Origin: Azadirachta indica
Taxonomy: Eukaryota > Streptophyta > Magnoliopsida > Sapindales > Meliaceae
Direction of reading: 5' to 3'
Assembly: GCA_022749755.1 (NCBI GenBank)
Contig: CM040443.1
Coordinates: 3,511,191 to 3,575,190, forward strand
DNA: 64,000 nucleotides
Each line of letters opens with the position of its first letter. Within the stretch, counting starts at the first letter, position 1. The notes under the pieces are model-generated. The model was not told the DNA's origin, ran no database searches, and saw only the letters and a list, made by a program, of their open reading frames with translations. Shown here piece after piece: positions 34,901 to 47,754 of the stretch. The position numbers were made by a program, and so were the translations under genes.

Positions 34901-37523
34901 TCAATGTGTAAGCTCAAAGTATGATTTTGAAGCTAAAAGATATTTAACAGCTCTTAAGGTTTAGATAAAATGCTTAAAATCACTTTGCCATATTTAAAAA
35001 GGCTCAATATATACTTAGGCTAAAAAAGTTAGTCATTTGACAAATTTATTTTTAAAATCGAGTCAATTTGGTCGATTGTTAAGAAAGATTCAGTTGACTA
35101 GTTTAATGTGTAAAATATACATAATTTTGATTGATCAAAATGGACTATTTAGTTATCTAAATGGCCTGATTCCGTCGATTAAATGGTCTAATTTGGTTCA
35201 TTTTGTTTCTAAACTTTCCTGTTTTTTGGTTTAGGTGAATCGATTCAATTCGATTTAGTTCAAAAGACTCGATTTGCTACAAGGAACCTATTTTTTAAAA
35301 GTTTGCACTTTAGTCCTATTTCAGCTTTCAAAGTCTTACATTTTGATCCGGTTTTGCGGCTTTAAAAACTTACATTTTTCGTCCAAAAAATATTTTAAAG
35401 CAATAAGTTTTGGCAACCAAAAAATATTTTAAAGCAATGAATATTGACAAATAAAATTTCATAAAAAGCATATTTGTATAGGGAAAATATGAGCTTACAT
35501 AATTACCACAAACATAAACATACACAAGGATACATAAAGAGATATGCAATGAATATCCTAAGCTTGTGCCTTGATTCTTCAACTTCTCTTGTTTATATGT
35601 GTCTCCCTTTTTCATTAACATATATTTTGTAATAATCAAAATATAAATTTGTGTGACACTAAGGTAAATAGTTAGTATCTTCAAAGTATTTTTATATGAG
35701 TTTTTTAAATTAACGAAAAATGAGATAGTTTACTTAACAAAGTGAACTAATTTTGTTGGACGTACAATATAAATATTTCAGACATGAATTCTCGTTATGT
35801 TGCAAGACAAGGTCCAGCTCCCAATCAATAAGATTACTATATAGTTGCTCAACATCATCGAGTAGGCATTTTTTATACGACTATATATTGATTCTCAATT
35901 ACAAAAATTAACTAATTGATTTAACGAAGATGCAGTACAGTTACTTAATCTTAGTTCAATTTTAGACCCCTGTGAAGGTTTCAAGTTTTTTAGAATTCTA
36001 ACTCCAGGTCTAGTGTGGTTATGCGCGTTTAAGAATTAGAAGAGCAAATGTAATATTAAATTTTTGCAGTAGTGTTCGGACACATAGCAGTAGCTGTAGG
36101 GGAATGGTTAATGTACATCAACTTTTGTGGATGTGTCAGTTTAGGAGAACAATAAACTCCACTGTTCAATATGTAGTGGTGTAAAAGGCACCGGACAATT
36201 GGGCATGACTTTGGCCTCCTAAAAAAAACCAATAAAAACATAAATTTTTTTAGTTACATTGGTAACATTTTACGAGTTTAGAAATATGTTAGAAGTTTAC
36301 AATAATCACCTTTATGCTACACCCAAATATCTTACTCACATGCTGCTGTTGAATTGCAGTAGTCCTGTTCCAAGATTCGAGACCTGTAACCTCATAAGGG
36401 TGTAAATCGTTTACCATCTAGCCTTAGTTAAAAAAATAAATAAATGAATTCAGTTTGGATTCATACTTTAAAATAAAAAAATTATGGGTCAACATAAAGT
36501 CATCAATTAAGTAACATTTATAATATAATTAATCAAAATTATTTAAAATATTTTTAAAATAAAAAATAATCAATGATCTAATTATGTACCTTTTTTATTA
36601 TTTATAAATCATTACATTTAAACATATTTTAAAGAATTGAGATTAAATATAATATATATATTAATATACATGTTAAATTTACTATTAATTATTAAAAATA
36701 TTTAAATTTAATAATTTATAATAATAGAATAATTATATAATTTTATGCACCTTTGTTTTTTACTTTTAAAAGTTATAAAAATCAACAATATTCATATTAT
36801 TAGTTGTCTAGATTTTTTTAAAATTTTAATTGATAAAATCATTTTTAAAAAAAATTAGAAATTTAAAATTTAAAATCTAGCAGTGATATTGCGCGACATG
36901 GATTTAATGAATTCGTGAACTGTGTCAACACTCAACAGTAACTTAAATTTTGACACGGCAGCAACCAGTGGGGAAGTTGGGATTGGTGTTGGGGAAGGTA
37001 AATATAATATTCTCAAATTTGAGGGGTAAAAAAAAAATAAATTATAATTTAGAAGGATAAAATTGATAATTATTAACCAAAATTTTCAAATTTTTTTGAG
37101 CCTGCAGGGGGCTTGCACCAACCCAACAAAAATTGTGCGGTTACTATTTCCATCACAAAGCCTACGTGTGAAATAAAATTGTTGATAATTATCGTATCTT
37201 AAAAATAAGACAAAAGACTGCCTCAAGACAAAAGAGTCAACTACAAGTTTTAGCAGAGATTAAATAACGTACCATCCAAATCACAACCCAATACAGTAAA
37301 TAAATAAACACAAAGTTCCAATTAAATATATAAAAAGATATTTTGGATTTTGTTCGGTCAAGAAAAAATTTAATTAAATCTCTTGTGTCGTCTTTCATTT
37401 TCCCTGTTAAAAAAATAGTATCCAATTCATGTTCTTATTATAATCTTACAACTTGTCACTTGCTTGGCGCCCTATGTGTCTATTTCAACCCAAGAAAATA
37501 TTAAATCAACGAACAAAGAGAAA
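34901..37523. other. intergenic, no gene seen
   Basis: AT-rich throughout. Short frames (35370-35684 minus, 36056-36241 minus) lack motifs. 'aaaaaatattttaaagcaat' occurs twice 36 bp apart at 35,385-35,440. 'aacccaagaaaatatta' just before AKR-5 belongs to its conserved leader. Confidence 0.4.
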
Positions 37524-38769
37524 ATGGTGAGCAGTATTCCTTCGGCAGCATTGAGCTCAACGGGCAAAATCATCCCCTTTTTGGGATTTGGCACTGCGGA
37601 TTATCCCTTCTCCTCAGATAATGAAGCTGTAAGAGAATCTGTTCTTCATGCAATTGACCTCGGCTACAGACACTTTGATACCGCTGCAGTTTACCAGTCT
37701 GAGCGTTCTCTTGGCCAAGCAATAGCTGAAGCTTTGCGTCTTGGCCTCATCAAATCACGAGATGAGCTTTTTATCACTTCTAAGCTTTGGACTGGCCATG
37801 CCCACCGTGAACTTGTCCTCCCTGCACTGCAAAATTCTCTCAAGTAATTACCAAACAATTGCCTTCTGCGATGTTTTAAACCTTAATTCTTTACGAGGTT
37901 TTTGATGTTTTGGACATTTATATGCAGGAATCTGGGAATAGAGTATCTAGATCTCTATCTGATTCATTTTCCGGCAAGCTTGAAGCCGGGGACGGGGTTT
38001 CCTTTTAAGAATGAGGATGTTCTTCAATTGGATTATGAGTCTGTTTGGGAGGCCATGGAGGAGTGTCAAAAGCTTGGTCTTACAAAATCCATAGGAGTAA
38101 GCAACTTTTCTTGCAAGAAGCTTGAGACGTTACTTGCTACTGCAAAAATCCCTCCTGCTGTGAATCAAGTGGTAACCTTTTACAAGTTTATTTTGTGTCT
38201 TGATATGAGAATATGAATGCGTAACTGGTTTTCTGGTAATTAAGGTGGAGATGAACCCAGTTTGGCAGCAGAAGAAGTTGAGGGAGTTCTGCAAAAAAAA
38301 GGGAACACTTATCACAGCATACTCCCCACTAGGAGCCAAAGGAACCGTTGGGGAAGTAATCGAGTCTTGGAAAGTGAAGTGCTAAAAGAGATTGCTACTG
38401 CTAAAGGAAAGACGGTCGCCCAGGTAACCTATTTTTCCAGAGAAAAAAATGATCAAAGCTATTATAAATCCATTTTTATTATATATGTTTTCACGTGGAG
38501 TTGAGCTAATTCAGGGTTATTTTTGTGGATGTGAAATATATAAGGTTTCTCTGAGGTGGGTATATGAGCAAGGAGTGAGTTTAGTGGTGAAGAGCTTCAA
38601 CAAAGAAAGAATGAAAGAAAATCTTGGCATATTTGATTGGAAGTTGACTGCAGAAGAGCTTCAAAAGATTGAACAAATTCCAGAGTGTAGAGTAAGTGGG
38701 GCAGAGATATATGTATCAGAGGAAGGTCCTTTCAAATCCATCGAGATGATATGGGATGGAGAAACTTAA
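37524..38769 (+). pseudogene. AKR-5: near-intact aldo-keto reductase with one frameshift
   Basis: Exons 37524-37843, 37928-38168, 38245-38423 and 38545-38769, lengths 320, 241, 179 and 225. Exon 3 is one base short of AKR-2 and AKR-3: 'accgttgggg' at about 38,344-38,352 stands for 'acagtttgggg' (Gly-Thr-Val-Trp-Gly). The shift leads to TAA at 38,383-38,385, giving a 233-aa product without the C-terminal cofactor-binding KSFNKERM part. Everything else is intact: Asp52 and Tyr57 (HFDTAAVYQSE), Lys87, His120, SIGVSNFS, splice junctions (GTGGTA donor at intron 2), and the IWDGET end in exon 4. MVSSIPSA is taken as the start because all paralogues share it, although an in-frame ATG 20 codons upstream exists. 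Young pseudogene, or an intact gene with a sequencing error. Confidence 0.88.
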
Positions 38770-39009
38770 TATTATTGAAGTCATTTCCTAAACTTTAAGC
38801 TTGAATTCTATTGAATTTTGAATGCATATCTCCTTTCTATATATTGCTGGATTGTTTTGATATATAATTAAACAAGAATTGAATATTCAGAAGCTAGCTG
38901 GTGGAGACCCGCCAACGAAAATAACAAATGGTTTTGCTTTACCGAGAAAGCAACCATTAAATTTCTTTTTGAGGAAAAGAGAGTTCTTATAAAGCCAAAC
39001 AAATATTAC

Positions 39010-39445
39010 AAAAGATTAATTATCACCGAAGGAGGATCTTCAAGCCAAATAATATGATCAGTTCGAGTCAAAGCCATTTTGGCCAGAAAATGTGCATCTG
39101 TATTATAAGTTCTCACTGCATGACTGACCATGAAATAATCTTTCTTGGAGAAGAGATTTCGGATTTCAGATATGAGCCACTCAATTTCCTTATTGCTTTT
39201 GAGCTATCCTTTGATCAAGTTCACTTTATTGATAGAGTCAAGCTCAATTACCAACGGTAGGAGGCCTGAATCTAGGGCTAGTTTGATACCTTACAGAGCT
39301 GCTTTAGCTTCTGCAAATTGCAGTAGCCATGAATTGTCCTTCAGAATTTCTAATCACTGCTCCTAAACCTGAAATACTTTCGGCTTCATTAATAGCAGCA
39401 TCTGCGATGACTTTCTACCGGGGAGATTTTGGTGGAATCCATTTA
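39010..39445 (-). pseudogene. plant RNase H-like (RVT_3) relic 2
   Basis: On the minus strand, across frames: ADAAINEAESISGLGAVIRN then SEGQFMA, later LVIELDSINKV, KEIEWLISEIRNLF, MVSHAVRTYNTDAHFLAKMAL and a final WLEDPPS. This follows the plant RNase H-like domain in order, including the Asp of the first strand, the ELDS Asp and the N-A-H-x-LAKxA helix. Stops and shifts make it non-coding. It ends 240 bp beyond AKR-5. The inverted partner arm near AKR-3 lacks it, so it was inserted after the arms were copied, or was lost from the other arm. Confidence 0.72.
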
Positions 39446-40779
39446 GTTGGGGAATTGACACGGTTAGAGTGACTAGTATTCCCAGTTAAAGCAACCATTA
39501 AATTAAATTAATTATTAATTGCAACCATTAAAGCAACCATATATTATTAACTGTCTTTCTGAAAAAGTTTATTATAAATTTTAAGAAGAGATAGGATTAA
39601 AGTTTTTTTTTTTACATAATTTTTTATATTAAATGTATATTATTAAATTTAAGTATATTTAATGGTTGAGATTACATATAATGTATAATTAATATATTTA
39701 TAATTATTACACATGTCAGATACAATCTTAACTATTTTATGTATTTATATCTAATAATTTATATTTTATGTAAAAAATTGTATAAAAAAAGGAGCCCTTA
39801 ATCCTACCCCTTTTAAGAATTGAGTTATCTGACATTAAAAGAAATAAGAATATATAAATCTAACAAATTGCTCTCATTTTTTTTTGAAAAGAGAACAAAA
39901 GAAAAGGAAAAAAAAAAGCCCTCATTAAATATAAAAATGCTGAAAATCATGCTCAATGTTTAAGAGAATCCTTTCTAAGATTTGTTCAATAATTAATTTT
40001 ACAACAAAAATCAAGAAATCTATAAAATAATAATTTATTATAATCAGCCAAAAATTTTGTAGGAATGGAATCTACAATGATATCATTTCAAATTTTTATT
40101 ATTTAATGTTTTTCTTTAGAAAAAGAGGTTTTGTAAGTTTAATTAATAACATGGAAATATTAATTATTTAAATTTACATGATAAACTCATTAATAAAAAA
40201 TTGAGATTTCATATTAAGAGAATGATATATAATTTAAGCACTATTATTTGAATATTTAATTTTAAATGTAAGCTTTTAGAATTAAATATTAGTTTAGTTT
40301 AAAAACGAGTTATTAATAGTTCAAATTGGTGCCTATACTCTCCAAATGAAGGGCAATAGTCAACTCCTCCCAATATATAGTGGGAACTAATTTTCCTTCT
40401 AAAATTATGAAAATAGATTTTACTAAAGGTAGATGCTCATTTTCGTAAGTGACACTAAATTATTCGATTAAAATTTTCAACTCCGATAAATTTTTAATAT
40501 AATATTAATAAATATATAATTTATAATATTAAAAAAATAATAAAATTTTTGAAGTGATAGGAAATAGTCTACGATACAAATAATATTTGCATTATTGTTG
40601 CAAAGGGATTGGGTCTATATGAATACATCAGTGGTGTGGGAACACAAAGTAAACTTGTTACAACTTTATATTACATGGTGTTCGTAAAAAAAAAAAAAAT
40701 TAAACTAATCAAATAAAAGAATGAACAAAACGAACATAATAAACCCAACGAACTTTACTAGTAATTTCAAACTCCAACA
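39446..40779. other. intergenic, no gene seen
   Basis: AT-rich. 39,490-39,540 is reverse complementary to about 21,775-21,830 near AKR-3, including 'gcaaccattaaa'. Otherwise nothing to name. Confidence 0.45.
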
Positions 40780-41479
40780 TGTCACTTATATGAATCTTGC
40801 ATATTTTCTTGTTGGGATTTACTTCATATTGACAAGGTTAATGAAATGAGTAGAACTTTCCATATGGCATACATATATATGCTGTATTTTTACAATTATT
40901 TCTCAAATCATAACAACTCTTCAATTGATAATTACTTTAATTTGTTCATTTACGAAAAATTACAAAATTACTGGAATGAATTAGAATTTTACCAAAACTG
41001 AGTGGCTTTTCAATATTGTTTAGAGTTTTCTGCTCGATGTTGCTGCTACACGTGGTGCAATTTTTTTTTTTAATTTTCATTTTTTTACTCTTTTAAGTCA
41101 ACTATATGTTGTAGATTTGGACAGGCTTGCGGGCTTTTCATGGAGATATTCAAAAAGAGTAGTTGTGACTTCCGCGTATTTTAATGATTTTTTTTTTTTT
41201 GGTTGATTTCCAAATGTAAATCCAAATCTTGTATTGCTCCATTTTTGTCTTTTGGTATTTCATTTAGTCTATAAAAAATTTAATCATGCTGTTTCATGTG
41301 ATTGTTATTCTTATTGAATTATGTATACATAACATAAAATAAAATGATAGTTTAAAAGGAAATAATTTCTTGAATCTTGGACCGTTTGATGCACCGAAAC
41401 TTAATTATTTTTTTTTTTAAAATATTACAATCTTATCTATTTACAAGTGTACTGATATTTTATACTAAGAAGTTGAAAG

Positions 41480-41600
41480 AATCTACCCGTTAAAGAGAGA
41501 GATTGGCCATAAAATTTCTAAGAAATGCCCACCTCAAGTAGAAAATGGGGGTAATATAGGCGCGAGTTCTAACTTGTAACCATCGGACCAAGGCCTCGTG
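41480..41600 (-). repeat. possible tRNA-derived SINE fragment
   Basis: On the minus strand 'ggccttggtccgatggttac' followed by 'aagttagaactcgcgcc' has the A-box wording of plant tRNA-derived SINE heads. No convincing B box follows, so this is weak. Confidence 0.25.
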
Positions 41601-41879
41601 AATTACCAAAACTTAATTAATATTAAAAATGCATATTTTTCTTCTAAGACATGTTATTAAAGTTTATCTAAGACATGTTATTTTTTTATTTAAGTTTAAA
41701 TATAATTATTCAAATATTAAAGAGTCGTTTGTTTTTAATTAATATCTAAATATTTATTAAAAATATTAATTAAGTTAAGAATTTTAATTAAATCTTAATA
41801 ACTAAATATTTGAATGAATTAAATATTTTATTTGTCAATAATACTTTTACTTTATTACTTAATATTTATATATTTTAAC

Positions 41880-42320
41880 TGTAAGAATTCTTCATATTTT
41901 ATGAGTCACATGTTAATTACAAAAATTATATTAACTAAAGAAAATTAATAAATGTTAGTGGTAGAGTCTCTTTACTTTTTAATGAAGTATTTTCTTATTT
42001 TAAGGATAATGGGAGACAATTTTAATTAGCCACTCCCTCATTTTACGGTTGGTGGAAAGCACTTTAAAGTTATCTCAATGATGGATAGAAGTGGAGAGAA
42101 GAAAAATTGTTTAAATTATAAAATATTTTACTATAAAAGGGATCCCTAACCAAGCCTAAAACAAGCCTGCAACCTTACATATTTTAAATATTTTTCATCA
42201 TAAATAGGTTATAAAGAGGAACAGGCTAGAAGTAGCCTTAGTGTGAATTTGAGCTCAAAAAATATTTGACAAATAATGTTTAAAGGTACGATCTTATTTT
42301 CTATTTTACTTTCATTAGCA
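41880..42320 (+). repeat. 5' LTR
   Basis: TG...CA ended, 441 bp; aligned with 44,676-45,118. It contains 'ttactataaaagggatccc', possibly the promoter TATA region of the element. Confidence 0.68.
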
Positions 42321-44675
42321 GTATCAAAGCCTTTTTCAAACCTTATTGGTTAGTATTATTTATATTGAGATAGCTTTTAGTAATATATTTGTTTTATTGT
42401 GTTTGATAATCATGAACAATTTTGTCACCCATAATATAGTTTCCAATTTCAATACACATAAAAAATTGTTCCATATATTGTTTTTACTTTTATTTATACG
42501 TGGCTATTATCAAAAAGATTGATTTTATATGCACTTTTCTTAACTCATATATGTGTGATACATATTGTGATATGTATTTATATAAATTTGTCTTAACATC
42601 TTATTATTTTAAGCAAGATAGTATAAATATATTTATTTAAGGAGGCTAGTTTAATGGCTTAAATTTATTAATTTATTCTTTAAAGTCTAATTGCATATAG
42701 ATGAATCACACAGCATGAAATATATTTTTTGTTTGTGTTTGGGTCTGTACCAATTTTGTCCTTAATTTACCTTTGAAGGATTTGACAAGAAATATATTTT
42801 AATGGTCTCCACTGAAGAATTGATGTTTTTTAAATAGATTAAGTATTGCACTTTTTGAAGTTTTATATTTTGATTATTATTTATATCAAATTTGTGTAAT
42901 ATGGTGTGATTCATATGCCCTACTATTTTGACTATGAAAGGGATAAAGTGATCGTGAGAGTATATTAATTCTCATCAAGTACATATGAATATTATGATAT
43001 GATTTTGTCGAATTAATAAAGTTAATCAAAATTATATAAATTATTTTAGACTTTTTGTGCTTAAGAATATATTTATGCCATTTAAAGTTTTAGCCTATTC
43101 TAAAGTTTTAACTTACTTTTACTTGTGTTATAATAGTTGTATATATCATTTGTTTTATTTATATAATGTCATTCAAGTTTTAAAATATTATTGTATCTTA
43201 AAAGTAACCATTGCATTTTAAGATATAATGATATTTTATATGATGATGTTGATAAAGTATACAATATCATATAGACATAATTTTTTCAAAAAATGTGTAT
43301 GACATCAAAGACAATTTTAATTAATTCATTAAATAATTATTTGGCCCCAAAGGGAGATAATTATTTTAATGATTTAATTTGAAATAAATAACTTATGCAT
43401 TAAAATAAGAAAATTCCTAAGCCCACAATAAGAATTTTCTTATGGGTATATGTACTTGTTAATCTTATTATTACGAATTTATAACAATAAAGTTTTTAAT
43501 AAATTTAATGTGTTTTGCAACCTTTATCCACAGGAAGGTTAGAATTTACTGTTAAATTAACATTGGTTAATTTAAAATTTAAGGTTTTCTTATGGCTAAA
43601 GTTATCCTCCCATCAAATCAAGTTTGTTATAAAGAAAAATTTAATAACATAAAGGTTTTTATAAGGAAAAGAAAAATCATAGAGTTTTGCAAGCTTTTAA
43701 AGATCAGTAGATAAACTAAAATCCCTTCATTGGTATATAAAATCCTACAATATAATTTCTCAAGTTAGTGGGACAATATAATATCGATTTTATATAAAGT
43801 CTATAGTTTTGCTTACAAAATTTGATTTTATTTTTATCATATGAGATATAGTATTTTCTTAAACCTATAAATAAAGTATATGAGTGACGCCACTTCTTGG
43901 CATAAAGATTCTCATATATAAATTCAAAGGAGCTTTATAGTTGTTTCTCAAAAAGAATACATTTAGAAAAAGAATTTAGTGTGACAAATTGTCTCAAATG
44001 ATAAAATGTATTTGATATAAAGTTATATTGCAAGTAATATAATTTTTGGTCTAAAGTTGTTGATTAAATAAAAAGACCGTTGACAATTTATATCTATTCC
44101 AATAAAGTTTTATTCATCAAGAAGAATAAAAGTTGAAGCCAAAAATAAGAACATGGACATAAAGTTTTTATTCCTAACTTTGAGAAACATGAATGAATAT
44201 ATAAAAATAGAGTTCATTTTGGTGGATCCCATGACCCTTGATTAATTTGCTAGCTATTTTGATCATGCAGATCATTTTGGTCTTATGATTTAATTTTTGG
44301 ATTTGCTTTTTTGATGTTTCTTTTGGCTTCTACATTAGTTTTGTAATTACAATAAAGAGTAAGTTTATATTTGTGCGCATAAAGTATTTTAAAAAGTCTA
44401 TTGAAACTACTTAAGTTGAACCCTTGCATAACTTATTGAAGTTCATTCATAAAGATAAAATTATTTAGATAGAAAGTATCTTACTTGTAATACATGGAAC
44501 GAAATGTTTTTTTTTTTTCTTTAATGGAAACATGACTGCCATGATTCATGTATTGATATTTTCTTAAGGTACCACTACCATTTGGTATATGGATGATTTA
44601 AGGTTTAACAATCATATTAAATTATTAGTTAATATTTATGGATATTTCGTTTAACATGTGGCTCAAGTGGGAAAA

Positions 44676-45118
44676 TGTAAGAATTTTTCATATTATTTAG
44701 TCACATGTTAATGACAAAAATTATATTAATTAAAATAAATTAATAAGCATTAGTAGTAGAGTTTCTTTATATCTCCTTGTAATGAAGCATTTTCTTATTT
44801 TAAAAATAATGGAATACAATTTTAATTAGTCACTTCCTTATTTTATGGTTAGAGGAAAATACTTTAAACGTCACTTTAATGATACATAGAAGTGAGAAAG
44901 AGAAAAGTTATTTAAGTTATGAAATATTTTACTATAAAAAGGATTCTAGCGTAACCTAAAATAAGCATGCAATCTTATATAAGTTAAGTATTTTCTATCA
45001 TAAAAAGACTATGAAAAGAAATAGGTTAGAAGACACCCTAGTATGAGTTTGAAATCAAAAAAATACTTAAATCAATTATGTTTAAAAAATGATCTTTACA
45101 TTATATTTTACTTTATCA
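44676..45118 (+). repeat. 3' LTR
   Basis: 443 bp, TG...CA, preceded by a purine-rich tract at 44,663-44,675. Confidence 0.68.
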
Positions 45119-47754
45119 AGAAATAAACATATCAGTTTTAATCATATTCAGTCTTCTGTTAGAAAAAACAAACATTACCTAAAGTACAATTTAAGCTTAT
45201 TAAATAATCACGCAAACTTTTGCATATTAATTTAATCAGTAAATTTAAATAAAAATAAAAATAATCTAGAACATTTAAGAGGGCATTATATCGGTTATAA
45301 CACTAGTTACTACTTATTGTTGTTTTACATGAACGTTATATGATGATTAATTAATTGGTTTTGTGAAATATTCAAGTACTTTTTTTTACGTTATCTTCAA
45401 TCCATTTCAACTTAAAGTTATTTTTTACTTGTATTTACAATAACAGTTTTGAATAATAAATCTGTCTGATTATACTCAATTAAAATACAAATAAAAAAAT
45501 TATTTTCTCTCTTAAATAGTGTTTATTTTTTCTATTTGAAATCTGAATATAATTGAAATTTGAATTTATTTTAAATCTAAATTTAATTGATATATTTGTT
45601 TTTTCATTTTAAATGTCTAAATATCAATGTTAAGTTATTTTTTTTTATAGAAATAAAAAATTTAAACTAGTATATTGACATATATACCTAAAAAATTTAA
45701 AACTAATATATTAAATTATTGACATATATAAATAATAAGTAATAAACTGCAAATACTATTGACAAATAAAATATTTAATTCATTTAAATATTTGATTATT
45801 AAGATTTAAATTAAAATTTTTAATTTAATTACATTTAAATATTTTTAATAAGTTTTTAAATATAAATTAAAGAAAAACAACTTAAAATATCTTAATAAAT
45901 TATTTAAATTTAATTAAAAAAATTAAACAGCCCCTTAACCCTTCTTCTTCTTTACAGAATGGTTGAGATTTTTTTTAATCTAGAAAAATACTGACTGTTT
46001 AATCATATGTTTCACCCAACTAATAATCCTAAAAGTTAGAGCAATTGAACACATGTATTTATATATAGAGCAACATATTTTACTTTGATCCATTTATAAA
46101 ATCAAGAAAAAAATCTGACACATGTGAAATAAATTATATTTTTTTTATAATTTTGTAATTAATATGTCTAACATATATAAAGTAAATTAATTTATTATAT
46201 ATTTTTTTTATTATTCTTTACCTTATTCTTTCTCTATTCTACTCTTTTTACCTCATCAAAACAGCCCTATCTTCCATTCTTCTAACTAGCTAGTAAAATC
46301 TTTCATAAATGGTTGAATCAATCATTTTAAGCCTCTCCTTATTAATTAATCTTTCAACTAAATAGTAAATATATTATTATTATATAATTCAAATTAATTA
46401 AATATTAAGTACACTATTAGAATTTGAAAATATCTAAACTGTGAAATTAGTAAAATTAATGAAAAAAATTTTATATTGGAACAACATCTAGAAGTAAATC
46501 TTGATCTATCAATAAAGTTTTCAACAAATTTTTTTGAGTTTTTAATTCTCCATTATATTTTATGTCAAAATTAATAGTATAATTAATTTAATAGATAAAT
46601 TTTATAATATTATATTATAATAAAAATAAAGTAAAATATTTAAATAAAATAAGCCTATTTAAAAATTTTAATATCTTAAAATCATTTCTCTTAGAACTCA
46701 AAAAATTTCCACGAATAAAACACTTTGAAATCTTAACCATTTGTGCTTCGCTTCACCTTATCCGAATTTGGGCTTTTTATTCACACGTGATTTTCTCTTC
46801 GGCTTTGAGAGACTAGCGAGCCTCAGTTACGATTATTTACGTCATAAAATATACTTTAAACACTCGAAATATTATTAAAAGTGTTTGTATCTTCTCAGCG
46901 TATTAGTAGAGTTCTCTTAAATTACGGATTAATTGTAAATAGCATATAAACTTGTAATAGTTAAAAAAAAAGTCATAATATTATTAAAAAATCTTTATTG
47001 TAACTTACCATTATAAAAATTAAATTAAAATCTTTATTGTAAATTTGTACCAATAAATTGCGTTCAAAATGGTTTAGAGTACATTTACTAATAAAAATTA
47101 ACTCTCACGTGGAGGAGAATATAAAGCAGATTTAGATTTTATTTCAAATATACATAATTTGAAAACTGATTAAAATTTGAATAGATTTAATTGTTTAAAT
47201 TTAAAAAATTTTAATATATATTGAAAACTAACTGAATTATATAAGTTAATAATAATAATTTATATAATATTTCAGCTCTATAAAATTCTTAGAATTTGAC
47301 AAAAGGACCAAAAAAAAAAAAAAAAGAGGCTTGCATTGCATTTACTTGCCCCCGAAGAATTGAAAGTTCTAATTCTTTTGTACTAGACATAACATATTTA
47401 GTCTGCTGATCCATTGCGTGATCATGATTATTGTGAAGTTTCTTCATGGTTTTTACGGATTTTCAAGTGCCTTTTCTACCTGGGTTTCTTAGTTTTAGGA
47501 CCAAGGAATATATCTGATCATAAAAAGGATGAAAAGACATCGAATATATGTATACTAGTCTTACACGCATTAGTTGTTCTTTAACCATATGTTAAGGCAA
47601 GAATTAAGGTATTATTCAGTACATTTACTATATAATATATTTGTCCATTTATAAGATAACTGACCATTTATATTCCATAGTTCTTTAGCAAACAGAAATC
47701 CCGTTTTAGCTCAAAAGCAATCGCTTCATTTTTTGTCTCTCCTGCAACCAAATT

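Larger units (their letters stand above)
41880..45118 (+). mobile_element. non-coding LTR retrotransposon, about 3.24 kb (LARD/TRIM-like)
   Basis: LTRs at 41,880-42,320 and 44,676-45,118 (441 and 443 bp) begin TGTAAGAATT and share long blocks such as 'catattttatgagtcacatg'/'catattatttagtcacatg', 'ttactataaaa-ggat-c' and 'tagaagtagccttagt'/'tagaagacaccctagt'. They end in CA. Directly after the 5' LTR, 'gcagtatcaaagcc' is a degenerate form of the initiator-tRNA-Met primer-binding site, and 'caagtgggaaaa' just before the 3' LTR is a polypurine tract. The 2.35-kb interior has no open frame or retroelement domain, so it could only have moved with help in trans. LTR divergence is considerable, so it is old. 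A 5-bp target-site duplication was not found. Confidence 0.72.
41721..45936. mobile_element. outer TIR element (hAT-like ends) hosting an LTR element
   Basis: About 41,721-41,850 ('agagtcgtttgtttttaatt', 'aatcttaataactaaatatt', 'aattaaatattttatttgtc') is the reverse complement of about 45,755-45,936, which ends in 'aaacagccccttaa'. Short GGGGCTGTTT-like ends are typical of plant hAT-derived MITEs. The LTR retrotransposon below lies inside it. The partner arm has only about 335 bp between the matching anchors (19,410-19,745), so the whole nest is a difference between the arms. Target-site duplication not identified. Confidence 0.5.
40780..47754 (+). repeat. right arm of inverted duplication (CNL-B 5' flank)
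   Basis: Reverse complement relative of 15,214-20,200. The order of anchors is preserved: 40,785-41,330 matches 19,750-20,170; about 45,980-46,330 matches 19,050-19,410; 47,040-47,120 matches 15,880-15,960; and 47,400-47,640 matches 15,300-15,560 ('cttctttatgg' region with 'cctgggtttcttagttttag'). The two arms differ by insertions: a 4.2-kb nested element (41,721-45,936) is only here, and about 1.5 kb at roughly 16,100-17,600 only in the left arm. The stretch 46,380-46,830 also matches 58,570-59,000. No gene is supported. Confidence 0.7.

Noticed and set aside
38167..38244. Alternative donor (GTAACC) three bases downstream in AKR-5 intron 2
   Set aside because: It would add one Val. The GTGGTA donor keeps the exon length of 241 nt found in the other copies, so it was preferred, though the alternative remains possible.
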